The notes beneath the pieces are model-generated. The model did no database searches. It was not told where the DNA came from and was given only the letters and a program-made list of their open reading frames with translations. Positions 44,407 to 54,508 of a stretch of DNA of 64,000 nucleotides are shown piece by piece (the first letter of the stretch is position 1; each line of letters opens with the position of its first letter). Location of the stretch: assembly GCF_016802725.1 (NCBI RefSeq), contig NC_052668.1:1364001-1428000 (forward strand). The letters are read 5' to 3'. A program made the translations under genes and the position numbers. The stretch comes from Solenopsis invicta. Taxonomy: Eukaryota; Arthropoda; Insecta; Hymenoptera; Formicidae.

Positions 44407-44673
44407 ATATTTTCCCCCTTAATGGCGGTTTCCGGGTAATTGTCTCAACTCTCTTTATACCAACTCTAAGGCTCGGTGAACGCGATACGGAAATCTATTT
44501 ACAGGTTATTCCTTTAGCGCACCTGCCGTGCGAGACGCGGTTTGCGGAACTGCGTTGGGTTCTTTTCTTGGAACCCCGGCGGCCTTGTTGTTGTGGCCGT
44601 GACACTCGTGTGAGACGCGGTGCAGTAAGCGGGACGCGGCGCGTACACGGATCCGTAGAGATCTGTAGAGATA

Positions 44674-45012
44674 ATGAGAAATACGATTGAAAGAATAACA
44701 GAAAAAAATAAGGAAAAGTATCTAATAATAGAAGGAGACTTTAACGCTAGAGTAGGGGAAGGAAGAGGAAATGATGAGGAAGGAAGGGGGGTGACACGTA
44801 GAAGTAAAGATAAGGAAGTAAACAACAGAGGGTGGGAATTTTTAGATTTAGTAGGTGAAATTGAAGAGAATATTATTAACAGTACAACAAAGAGAGATAA
44901 AGAAAAAGAGTACACATACGTAGAGGAAAGGGGGAACTCAGTAATAGATTATGTAGTGGTAAACGAAAACTGTAGAGAAATTGTAAACGATCTCGTGATC
45001 GTAGGCCGATAA
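44674..45012 (+). pseudogene. Non-LTR retrotransposon endonuclease fragment
   Basis: 112-residue open frame with YLIIEGDFNARVGEG, the metal-binding GDFNA motif of apurinic-like endonucleases in LINEs, then GWEFLDLVGE, TYVEERGNSVIDYVVVNE (the SVIDYV motif) and IVNDLVIVG. The N-terminal part of the endonuclease, the reverse transcriptase and any poly(A) tail are absent. An isolated internal piece of a LINE. Confidence 0.8.
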
Positions 45013-45501
45013 GAAGATATATAAGAAACAATGTTTCACTTCGTTATATATATTTTTTAGATAGATAGACATAGATTTTTTTTAACGCCATGATGAGGTA
45101 AAAATGATCATTTTTGATACTTTTCTAAGAAATCTGACGTGATAAAACAATTTCCTTACCAGATTCGTATTCAGCGCGCAAAAATACAATGGGAAATAGT
45201 AACTTTTATTCAAACAACAGAAAAAGTCTAAAAACGGCTGTTATGAGAAACCATCACTTTCAACCTTTTATATCTCCGAAACCGCGCTTATGCTCATCTT
45301 TAAATTTTTCTAGGATTAATGTTCCATTATATAGTACTATTTGGCATAAAGAAAAATTTGAAATTTGAGGTCCAAAAAATGGGCCAAAAAACAGGTCTTT
45401 TTACTGACCCTTTTTGCATGATGAATTATATGCAATTTCTAACTTCTTTGAATTTTTTTACAGCACCCAGCACCCGCAAACATGGAATGAGATAAATATA
45501 G
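45013..45501. other. Unassigned AT-rich DNA
   Basis: No coding pattern or clear repeat borders. Ends at the left TSD of the next element. Confidence 0.4.
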
Positions 45502-45644
45502 GTTGGCACTAGACTCCCTAGAAGTAGAGAATCTGGACTAGAGTCCTATATAAAGAGAGAAGCGACATCGAACCCCCACCACAACCTTCAGTATCCAATT
45601 GAGTCCTCCACCGCCATTTTGAGACCGCTCTAACGTCATCGAAC

Positions 45645-46418
45645 CATAGACATAGGATCTATAGACCGAGCATTCGAGGAGTGGGGACGTGAAAAACTAG
45701 AAAGAGATAGCAAGCTTTGGACCACTATTCTGTCTTTGTCTAATGACGCGCGTGGGGAATCTTCACTTGTTTTTTTTTTTTATTTTGACGTCTACAAACG
45801 TAATAAAGAAACTGATAAATTTAACATTAATAAAACTAAGAATAAATGATTTATTTACTGAAAAGAAACATGCTTTTAATCAAGCTCCATTGATGGATCA
45901 TAGAAATCAATTGATTTGTATTCTCTTAGAAAAGTTTTTCACTCTTTGTATACATCATTATGCTGCTTCTAAGAATAACAAAATTAGACAAATAAGATCT
46001 AAATTCACAAAACTCATTTTATTTAAAAATCAATAACATATATTATATATATATAGATATATATAAAGATCAGCAGAGTTAATTTTTTTATTACTGTTAT
46101 GCCAGGTGCTTTAAATGTTTATTCAATACTTTATTGTTTAAATTTTAATACACAATTTTACATTATATATAATTCTATATTTTGGTACTTTTTCCAATGC
46201 TTTTCAATTCCCCTTCATTCTTTTTTCACATTCACTTACATTTCCCTTTTCTTTTTCCCTAACCTTATCGAGAGTTTCATTACCTTTACTGTACCCCCAC
46301 GCGCGTCATTAGACAAAGACAAAATAGTGGTCCAAAACAGGCTATCTCTTTCTAGTTTTTCACGCGAGAACTTTACCCCCACTCCTCGAATGCTCGGTCT
46401 ATAGATCCTATGTCTATG
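45645..46418. mobile_element. 774-bp TIR element (family E, copy 1)
   Basis: Perfect inverted ends of about 42 bp starting CATAGACATAGGATCTATAG, with the exact 8-bp duplication CATCGAAC (45637-45644 and 46419-46426). The empty site can be read in D copy 2 (near 50120). Related copy at 60865-61155. Confidence 0.92.
45743..46036 (+). pseudogene. Possible transposase C-terminal fragment
   Basis: 97-codon ORF inside the 774-bp element. From residue 30 it has protein-like composition (INDLFTEKKHAFNQAPLMDH, then CILLEKFFTLCIHHYAASKN and KIRQIRSKFTKLILFKNQ) rather than random AT-rich coding. I do not recognise the family; its place between perfect 42-bp TIRs suggests the remnant of the element's own transposase or a captured exon. 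Confidence 0.4.
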
Positions 46419-46564
46419 CATCGAACACCATTCGTATCATTCTGCAAACAGCTGTGGTCACAATATGGCTGCTCGCTTAGCCAATCAAATATCAATCAGA
46501 TTACCAATCAGAGCTTCGGACATCAATGTCGCTTCTCTCTTTATATAGGACTCTAGTCTAGACA

Positions 46565-46842
46565 GGGTAACACTCTTTTGGACACAGCACGATTGGACAC
46601 CAACTAATCATCTTGACTTATCTAACCAAATCAACGGAAAAACTCTAGGCATCGGCCGCTGTGGGGTGCGCACGATTGGACACCGCACGATTGGACACCA
46701 CCACTCACAGCGGCCGATGCCTAGAGTTTTTCCGTTGGTTTGGTTAGATAAGTCAAGATGATTGGTTGATGTCCAATCGTGCTGTGTCCAAAAGAGTGTC
46801 ACCCGGCCGCTGTGAGTGGTGGTGTTCAATCGTGCGCACCCC
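46565..46842. mobile_element. Mutator-like MITE (family F, copy 2)
   Basis: Starts GGGTAACACTCTTTTGG, ends GCGCACCCC, exact 9-bp duplication GTCTAGACA (46556-46564 and 46843-46851). Its own length is 127 bp, precisely one 15-bp unit (GTGTCCAATCGTGCG) shorter than copies 1 and 3. Contains copy 3. Confidence 0.92.
46663..46804. mobile_element. Mutator-like MITE (family F, copy 3), self-nested
   Basis: 142 bp in reverse orientation, starting GGGGTGCGCACGATTGG and ending GAGTGTCACCC. The exact 9-bp duplication GGCCGCTGT (46654-46662 and 46805-46813) is made of family F sequence. Confidence 0.93.
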
Positions 46843-47000
46843 GTCTAGACATCTCGGGGTTCCACATAATTGAACTGCATCTAAAATAGCAGCACCAATA
46901 CGGATCCCTGTTTAATCCTCTTTAGCCAATGCGATAACAGCATACAACACGTTCAAGTGCACACAATAATAAACATACACACACACATAAAGCTCACGTA

Positions 47001-47202
47001 CACCCAAGGACTTTGATTCTGTCCATGGGGAAATTTTCCAAACTGAGAAGTCGTTATTTTTCTACATACTTATAATTCATGATTAACATAACGACCAATA
47101 AGCTGTAGTTGTTTCATTAATCATGAACTGCAAGTATGTAGAAAGATAGCGACTTTTCAGTTTGGCAAATTTCCCTATGGACAGAATCAAAGTCCTTGGG
47201 TG
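47001..47202. mobile_element. Hairpin MITE, TA-flanked (family A, copy 2)
   Basis: 202 bp with ends CACCCAAGGACTTTGATTCT and its inverse. It interrupts family C sequence that reads CACGTACATACAC in copy 1 (about 6909), so the duplicated target is TA (46999-47000 and 47203-47204). Confidence 0.93.
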
Positions 47203-47291
47203 TACATACACTGACATATTCATCACCGACATTTTAGGGGGAGATGTCCAGACTCTCTACTTCTAGGGACTCTAGTTGGCACTCAGTTTTA

Positions 47292-47701
47292 AGGTTGTTC
47301 TACAATGAGTTGCAAACGCTCCGCCGCCAATTGCAAAAAATGGCAACTAGCGTTATTTCCGGTGGCAACAGACTGTCGCGGTTACCAAACGAGAGTTGGC
47401 CAACTTTTAACTTTGGCGACAGCAACTGGCGATCGCACCACCTTATAAAGTGAATTGAAAGAGCGTAGCGGAGCGCGGCAAAAATTACGACAAATGTGAT
47501 TTGTGGTAGGACAATTTTCGGTAGTAATATCTTGAATGTCTGGTGCTCATATATCTCGCTTAACCAAACATTCAATTTGCACCTTTCGACCATCTCCACA
47601 TTCAAACGTAGATTAGGTGTTGAAATTATTTACAACTTGCGACTGGCAACTAGCCACTCGCAATTTGCAACTACACTTCGCAACTCATTGTAGACTAGCC
47701 T
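47292..47701. mobile_element. 410-bp Harbinger-like MITE
   Basis: Ends AGGTTGTTCTACAATGAGTT and AACTCATTGTAGACTAGCCT with the 3-bp duplication TTA (47289-47291 and 47702-47704). The interior is rich in GCAACT and AGTTGC motifs in both orientations. Confidence 0.85.
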
Positions 47702-47704
47702 TTA

Positions 47705-48083
47705 ACTAGTTGCAATCATTTCCACGGGTTCAATTTGCTGTCACTCCATTAGAACTTGTGGATCGAAGTGAGAGTGAACTGAGCTCACTCTGACATGTTT
47801 CCATTGACTTCACTTTGCTTCTACACCACAGATATCTATACTAAACTAGATCGCTAACTTCTAGCATTAGCATCTGACGGTATTGAGGCAGGAAAGATAT
47901 CCGGTTTCAGCCATGTTACCTATAACAAAATATCCGCTCCAATACCGCTCTTGCTTAGCATTATGGCACGATATCGAAAAAACACACTCGATAATCACAA
48001 TTAATATTCTCAACGGTGCTCAGCGGTCAACCGGCTCAGTTGTCGAACCTGTTAAACACATACGCACTAACTTAATCTACGCG
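47705..48083. other. Unassigned, no gene seen
   Basis: Mixed composition without recognisable repeat borders or coding motif. Confidence 0.4.
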
Positions 48084-48086
48084 TAA

Positions 48087-48874
48087 GGGTGCCGTCACAT
48101 GGGGCGTAACTTGCGTAAGCGTAACTTGCGCCGACCAATGATATCGTTTTACTGGAACATCAGCTTCCTCCTAGTTACTTTACGCTTTTTACGTTATTAT
48201 CGTTACGTCGAATCCAATTTCCTGCGTAAGAAACGCTGTGTACATGTAGTAATACATGTATTGGTAACACATGTATTATTTAAATAAGCAGAACAAAATT
48301 GAAAGATGGATAATGAAATCAGGGTAAATTAAGAAACAGTTTTATATCAAATTTATTATTTATGATAGCTATTCTGTAATAACATTCTGTCATATCCAAC
48401 CTTGCGATATGTTGAGACAAAATTTTAAGGTACATTATAGTTGTACATTAATAGATATGTCCGTGTTGTTTGAATTTCTTGCATGTAAAATGCTTTCTTT
48501 TTCTTAAATGCCTAACATATATTTATTTCGTTTTAAATATATAAATTTTTAAAAATTACAAGTAACAGGAATGTATGCCCGCACAGGTTAGATTCGCACA
48601 TAGATAATTCACACATACTAGTGTGCAGAGTATCAGTTCCACCTGAGGCGTACTTTCCGAGACGCGTAAATTACAAAACCAATCGTAAATTTGTTTAGCA
48701 TTTCTGTTAGAGAGTACAAGAGAAACTCTAATCAGTAATTGGTTGCATTAGATACGAAATTCCGCAAAATACGCTTCATGTGAAAGAAGGCTTTTAAAAT
48801 GGCGTAACGTATTTTAGAAGTTACTAAAATACGCAAATTATGCTACGCAAGTTACGCCCCATGTAACGGCACCC
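48087..48874. mobile_element. 788-bp Harbinger-like element
   Basis: Ends GGGTGCCGTCACATGGGGCG and its near-inverse, with the 3-bp duplication TAA (48084-48086 and 48875-48877), as PIF/Harbinger elements make. The motif GCGTAACTTGCG is repeated subterminally at the left. No transposase. Confidence 0.85.
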
Positions 48875-48958
48875 TAAACGTCATTTTCTTGTTGGGTCAG
48901 ATGGCTGAATCCGGATATCCAGCCGGACACAGCTATTCAGCCGAAGGTAGCAATCTAA

Positions 48959-49693
48959 TAGCGTTTTCGATTGGGAAAACGTTAGTGCGCACCAGTGCGC
49001 ACTCAGTTCACGCCAACACTGAACAAGTTCCATGAGTTGCACTGAATAGTGCAAATGCAAAAAAACACGCCCAAATTTTCAGTGCAAGTGTCACTTGAGT
49101 TAATTATAATAGATCACGCGAAAAAGAAAAAAGTAACCTCGAAAAAGCAATCTCGTGCTCAGTAAGTAATGATTTTTATTATATGTAATTAAATAGTAGA
49201 TAATCATTTAAAAAATGCTATTATATTACATCAAGTAATTAATTATATTTTTAAAAAAGTATAAAATTGATGTACTTGTATAAAAGATATAACACTTACG
49301 GTGTCATTATCCATTTTTTTCACACATGCTACATAATTTACAGTTTTTGGAATCATTCTTCTAGTTCGGAAGATTGCAATTATTTCTTCTTCCTCGCTTG
49401 AACTAGAAGAAGATTCCAAAAATGTCTCCAAAATATTAAAAAGATCCAAATCCGGATTGCTCATTCTTTCAAATTTGAAACTTTGTTATTGCTTACAAAT
49501 AATGCACTGATGCTTGCATGCATCCAGTGCATTGAACTGGCACGGTCAAAATATCTCGTGCCACTTAGTGCGCACTATGCGAGTGTCGTGCGTTCAAACG
49601 AACACGTGACACTAGCCAAGTGCGCATTGGCACTGCCAATCGAACACGCGCCTGACACTGAGTGCAGCCAGTGCATCCCAATCGAAAACGCTA
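48959..49693. mobile_element. 735-bp Harbinger-like element keeping a transposase exon
   Basis: Ends TAGCGTTTTCGATTGGGA and TCCCAATCGAAAACGCTA with the 3-bp duplication TAA (48956-48958 and 49694-49696). Many subterminal GTGCGCAC and CAGTGCA motifs. Contains the minus-strand ORF at 49243-49464. Confidence 0.85.
49243..49464 (-). pseudogene. HARBI1-like N-terminal exon remnant
   Basis: Starts MSNPDLDLFNILETFLESSS and continues SSSEEEEIIAIFRTRRMIPK. An acidic or Ser-rich start followed by an RRR-IP-like basic patch is typical of the first exon of HARBI1-type transposases. A possible splice donor (GTAAGTG) follows about residue 58. The 735-bp host element therefore looks like an internally deleted derivative of an autonomous Harbinger. 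Confidence 0.5.
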
Positions 49694-49696
49694 TAA

Positions 49697-50011
49697 TTGT
49701 TAAATAGATATCTGTGTTCTACACTGGATTGGATGTGGATTAATGCCTCGGTGGAAACTAAACCAGTGTCGCCTGTGTCTCTTGTTGGAAAGCACCCTAC
49801 GTAGTTCAAGGTCCATTTTTCGTGAATCACAGAGGCCCTCTCAAAATAAAATTGCACATAAAATTGAAGCGTGATCGCAGGTTTCTCTCTGGCATGGGAT
49901 TCTCACCAAATATTCCTTCCTGATTTTCTTACTTCTTTGGGTTCAACTTGTTTCCTACCACCATAGGCCGGACAGCGTGGAACGATCCAGAGGAGAGCGG
50001 AAAGGCGGTTC
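49697..50011. other. Unassigned, no gene seen
   Basis: No motif-bearing ORF. The 81-codon minus-strand ORF crosses the border of the Harbinger-like element and is rejected. Confidence 0.4.
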
Positions 50012-50019
50012 GTTACACG

Positions 50020-50242
50020 TAGAGTCCTATATAAAGAGAGAAGCGACATCGAACTCCCACCACAACCTTCAGTATTCAATTGAGTCCTCCACCGCCATTT
50101 TGGGACCGCTCTAACGTCACCAAACACCATTCGTATCATTTTACAAACAGCTGTGGTCACAATATGGCTGCTCGCTTAGCCAATCAAGTATCAATCAGAG
50201 TTTCGGACATCAATGTCGTTTTTCTCTTTATATAGAACTCTA
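50020..50242. mobile_element. hAT-like MITE (family D, copy 2, empty)
   Basis: 223 bp, ends TAGAGTCCTATATAAAGAG and CTCTTTATATAGAACTCTA, exact 8-bp duplication GTTACACG (50012-50019 and 50243-50250). Lacks the family E insertion found in copy 1. Confidence 0.93.
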
Positions 50243-50250
50243 GTTACACG

Positions 50251-51095
50251 TAGCTAACCGCGATGCGCGCGATCTATACTGAGCGTCCTAATACGCGGCA
50301 AATTAAATTCTTAACAAGTGGTTTTTAATTATTTTTGGAAAATGGAAATGTCACAATATAACTTCATCATGTACCATTGAATTCATAATAAAATAAGCTT
50401 TATTTTATTATAAAAAGAAAAAAAATTTTGAAAAAAATGGGTAAATAATGGAAGAAAGTATAAAAAAAAATTTGTTATTTTTATATTTTTCAAGCCATCT
50501 AACTTTGAACTAGAATATTTTTCTCTATCTCTTATAGTTTCAACGATATACGCTTCGAAAGAAGAAAAACCGATTTTCATCAAAGGGGTGTTTCATCCCT
50601 TAAAAGTAAAAACAGGCACGTATAAAAAAAATATGTGTCCCTTATTTTAATCTGTACTACAACATATTCAAGACTTGTCAAAATCAGAGGGGGACCTCGA
50701 AACCATTCTTTGTAAGAAAAAGAAGGGTACCACTTTCACTTGACTGGATTGAAAATCTGACTTGTCTCGTATTTACCAAACATGAGTCGCGATCGAGTTC
50801 TTTTGAATTTTATACATTATTCAACAGCCGTCCATGTGTTTTCCTGTCCAAATGGGCTTCACTTTACATCCTTTTTGTGACTATTTGCTGCCTGTTAGAG
50901 GGAAAAAGAATAGTCAAGGCCCATTTTTACAAGTATTTTAAAGCGATCTTGTTATGTTGTTTTATCCAAATTCTCTTTATTTGCAAATGCCACAACAGAA
51001 ACTTTTATGTGCAATTTCTCGCTTATGACGTCACAACTTCAATGTAACCGCGGCAAGTAGTCAAAAGCTTTAATTTTATTTAAAAAAAAGCAGCT
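50251..51095. other. Dispersed repeat and unassigned DNA
   Basis: About 50340-50690 resembles the interior of the 1.3-kb element at 17090-17465 (shared ATAACTTCA, CGTATAAAA...TGTGTCCC, TCTGTACTACAACATATT). It is probably a decayed relative. 50700-51095 is unassigned. Confidence 0.45.
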
Positions 51096-51099
51096 ACTT

Positions 51100-52062
51100 T
51101 GTAACGATGCACTTCCGCACCGTTTTCCCCTGGGGCCACGAACCGCCTCCTGTCCGGCCGAATATCCGCCGGATAGGCGAATAGGCACTATGCGCCGATA
51201 AACGCTCCATTTCCGCGCGCGCGCATTAAGCCGCACGCTCCTGGCGTTGGAGCGACAAAGAACACGTACGCGCAAGCGAGAGCGCGATAGTGGACCGATC
51301 TCGGAGCAGCGAGGATGCTATATTCCGAAGAGAACCGAACTCAACCCGAGCATCTCCGACTTTCCGAGATCAGGGTATAAAAGGCGAGCGATCTCGAGAA
51401 GAGATCGACTCTTTCCCGGTCCAGCCTCCGAGCCAGACCAAGGAAATCCGTGTGGTAGAGCTGGGTAGAGCGAGCTCTGCCACCGCCGAGATCTCGACGA
51501 TTCCGCCGAAATCCGTCTCCACCTCAGAGTCCGCGGTGACGACTGCCACCCCAGGGGTAAAGTGATCTTTGCCTCCATCGAGAGATCTCGAGGCAGGCGG
51601 CACCGGCGCACGAACGGGGGATTCCCTACTAAGGGATTTCCGAAGAGCACCTGTCGCGAGATCGAATTCCGAAAACACCGGCACGCCGTCTGAATAGTGT
51701 CCCAGCCCGCGCACGTTGCGGGCCTCGAAACCATAAAAAGGTAAACATCGCGACGAATCCGCGTCGTAACCGAGCAGGCGCGACAAAGACAGCACTACCG
51801 CGCCGTCCTCTCGCACCGGCCCGAAACCGAGAAGAAAAGACCGAGAAGAAAAGCATTGTAAATAACCACCGCCGTTCTTGTATATACCGCGTTTCTCTAT
51901 TTTCTAGATTACACCGCCGTCTTCGTACATACCGCGTTTCTCTATTATTAAAAGCACATACTTGCGTGTATTACTTTCAGTTCTCTTATAATAAATTTGT
52001 ATTTCTCTTCTACGCACTCCCGATCTCAGATTTAATTACCCAGACAAACACAGGTTGTTACA
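51100..52062. mobile_element. Solo LTR, 963 bp
   Basis: Begins TGTAACGATGCACTTCC and ends ACACAGGTTGTTACA; exact 4-bp duplication ACTT (51096-51099 and 52063-52066). TATA box GGTATAAAAGG at about 51373, and AATAAATTTG near 51990, fit plus orientation. A GC-rich body explains the many overlapping ORFs. No internal region. Sequence differs from the solo LTR at 27648. Confidence 0.9.
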
Positions 52063-52066
52063 ACTT

Positions 52067-52653
52067 TTATGTAGAAATTAAAAGAACATATGGTAGAAAA
52101 GATACGGGATAAATTTACCTCCCCTCTTTCCCTATCACCTACCTCCGTACATACTGGAAAATTTTACTTCGCTGAACCTGCGGATAATCATTCTCTGCCT
52201 AATTGAAAATTTAAGGCTGTGTAGTCAATAAAACACTAAATAAAATAAGCATTTTAATTAATGATTATTTTAAATTATCACAAACGTCCCACTTCAAAAA
52301 ACAAAGAAGTGATTTTAAAATTACAACAATGAAATAATAATAAAGAAAATTTTGGTATAAATTTGAATTTCAATTCACTTAGATCACACTTATTTTGGAT
52401 TTCTTAATACATTAATATCTCCAAAAATTTTATATATACAGATAGTATAAAGAACAATCGTAAAATAAAAAAATAACTTTATTCACATTAGTATTTTTCT
52501 TTTCATCAGAAAATTTACACGGCACATATACAAAAATGCTTTGTCAGGAATGAGTAAAATACGTCAGGCACATAAACGGTGTTTCGCAGATTTTAAATAA
52601 ATGTAAGTTAATAAAGCTTAAATGCACAACATCTGCCTTCACCAATCTCCGCA
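52067..52653. other. AT-rich stretch, nothing identified
   Basis: No coding or repeat signal that I can support. Confidence 0.4.
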
Positions 52654-52657
52654 TTAA

Positions 52658-53872
52658 GGGGGCACACCCAGAAACGTAAAAAAAATCGATTTTTTGATTA
52701 TTACATATTTATAATGTTTAATATTTCGAGAATGTCTGGTGAAAATTTCGAATCAAAATTCCGAAAAATGACGAAGTTATAGCCCTAATAGCACATTGGT
52801 GCGCCGCATCGTGCCGTGTGCCGCAACGCGCCGCTGAGATATTGTGGTTGGACCATAGCCTGTCCCTTCGGTTTCGTGTTTAATATCTCAGTAAAGACGC
52901 ATTATTGGAGTGCTGTGTTGATGGCTATACTTAGAATAGCAATAAAAGTTTTAACGATATAATTTGGAAAATATTCTCAAAAACAATGCAAAACGATGCT
53001 ATTACAGTAGAAATTGCTGGATACATAGCTGTTTGCATATTCATCGATGGTATAACTTCAATATTACGAATAATGAGCATTATGGACATTTCTCTTAGAC
53101 TGAATGCACACCAATATGCTCCGCACGAAGATGATCGCCGTATAGCGCAAGCCGAGGTACGCACGCAGTAACAGACCAAGATGCGCAAATATGTCGCCGA
53201 CAACAAAATTTAGATGATATGGGCATCGTATCTACTGCAGAAGACTTATATTATGGGCCTGGAATTGACAACTCTGTTTAAGTTAAAAAAATTTCATGTT
53301 TTATTAACAAAAACATATGTTGAATATTCAAACACATTTTTCTTGAAACGACATTTTTCAAACTGGTACCAGAAATATCTCGACAACTACTGAAACGATT
53401 TACTTGAAATTTATACTAGCTATTCTATACATAATTCTATCGCGTATCGTAGTTTTTCTTTTAGACCTCATAGTTTTTTGGGAAGAGCGAGAAAACGAAC
53501 GGATTTTGTCTTAAAAATCGCAACTTTAAATTTAAACGGCCGCCATTTTGTAAAAAATTGATATTTTTGAAATCGGCTACGATACGCCAAAGATATTATT
53601 ATATATTTTAATATTTCATAAACATTTTTTGTTTCAGTTGATTTTTGGCGAAGGTACATCTGGTACCGTTTTGGGCGATTTTTTCAGGGCTGCCTCTTCA
53701 CGATACCATATCTCTGTCATTTTGCATAATTTCTTAATAAGAAAAATTATGAAGTTTCTTCAAAATGTATATTTTAAACTTAAAAAATCCCAATTCGGTA
53801 AATCCAATAATTTTTTTTTTTTTAATTCCAGAAAGTTGCCATTTTTTTGGCCTCTTGGGTGTATATGCCCCC
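52658..53872. mobile_element. Mutator-type element remnant, 1.2 kb
   Basis: Ends GGGGGCACACCCA and TGGGTGTATATGCCCCC, with TTAA just outside on both sides. The interior holds the end of a Mutator-type transposase. I see no 9-bp duplication, so either the TTAA is the target or the flanks have decayed. Confidence 0.6.
52986..53281 (+). pseudogene. Mutator-like transposase, C-terminal remnant
   Basis: The frame starting near 52986 reads IAVCIFIDGITSILRIMSIM, matching IAVCTFNDGLTNILRIMQVL of the transposase at 32061-32933. It continues with an Arg/Ala-rich segment. After a stop at 53169-53171 and a frame change it reaches DLYYGPGID, the family's C-terminal signature, and ends at TAA 53279. Two lesions in about 100 codons indicate long decay. 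Confidence 0.8.
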
Positions 53873-53972
53873 TTAATTGTATTTATCGATACTATTTTTT
53901 TTACATACCATACAATTCAATTCTTTAGACAAATATATAAGTTATACATATGTATATATTGATATATATATA

Positions 53973-54472
53973 CAGGGTGATTCAAAATAACCTATTGGTC
54001 CCGAAGCTGGCATATTCGTAATCGAATACTGAGACGATTTTTCCTTTTGCAAAAATTTGTCCGGAGCTTAGTTTTCAAGTTACAATAAAAATTAGCGTAT
54101 GACGGGTCAGGTACAAGTGGTAGACAGGGGCGGCGCGACTCACTGTTACACGCGGGTGTTTCCGTGGAGCACCTCCTGCACTTAAATGACTGACAAAAGG
54201 ACATCACATTCCTATTTAAACTTTCTCTCTCTCTCTCTGTCTCTCTCTCTCTCTCTCTCTCCGTCACTTTAATTATGCTACATTTAACTTGTCAAATTTC
54301 GATCTGTCATCCGGCCGTCAAATATCGGGATGACCGTGAAATCTTCAAGTAAGTTTACATTATTATAATAAATGTACTCCCGCAAATAATAAAATTTAAT
54401 GCAAATTAGATTACTTAAATGTGCACTTGCAAGTTAAAAGTAGCACTTTTAAAACGCACAAAAAGGAAAAAA

Positions 54473-54508
<36 letters not shown>

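Larger units (their letters stand above)
45539..46555. mobile_element. hAT-like MITE (family D, copy 1)
   Basis: Ends TAGAGTCCTATATAAAGAG and its inverse. Octamers ATCTGGAC (45531-45538) and GTCTAGAC (46556-46563) each differ by one base from the family-C target GTCTGGAC, so they are an aged 8-bp TSD. Contains E1. Uninterrupted copy at 50020-50242. Confidence 0.87.
45510..47274. mobile_element. hAT-like MITE (family C, copy 3) hosting nested elements
   Basis: Ends TAGACTCCCTAGAAGTAGAG and CTCTACTTCTAGGGACTCTA with the exact 8-bp duplication GTTGGCAC (45502-45509 and 47275-47282), which fits the hAT pattern nTnnnnAn. Its own sequence is only about 245 bp; the rest is D1 (with E1 inside), F2 (with F3 inside) and A2. 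Comparison with copies at 6753 and 21164 defines every junction. Confidence 0.93.

Noticed and set aside
51039..51856. GC-rich overlapping ORFs up to 148 codons
   Set aside because: Inside or across the border of a second solo LTR; no motif and mutually overlapping.
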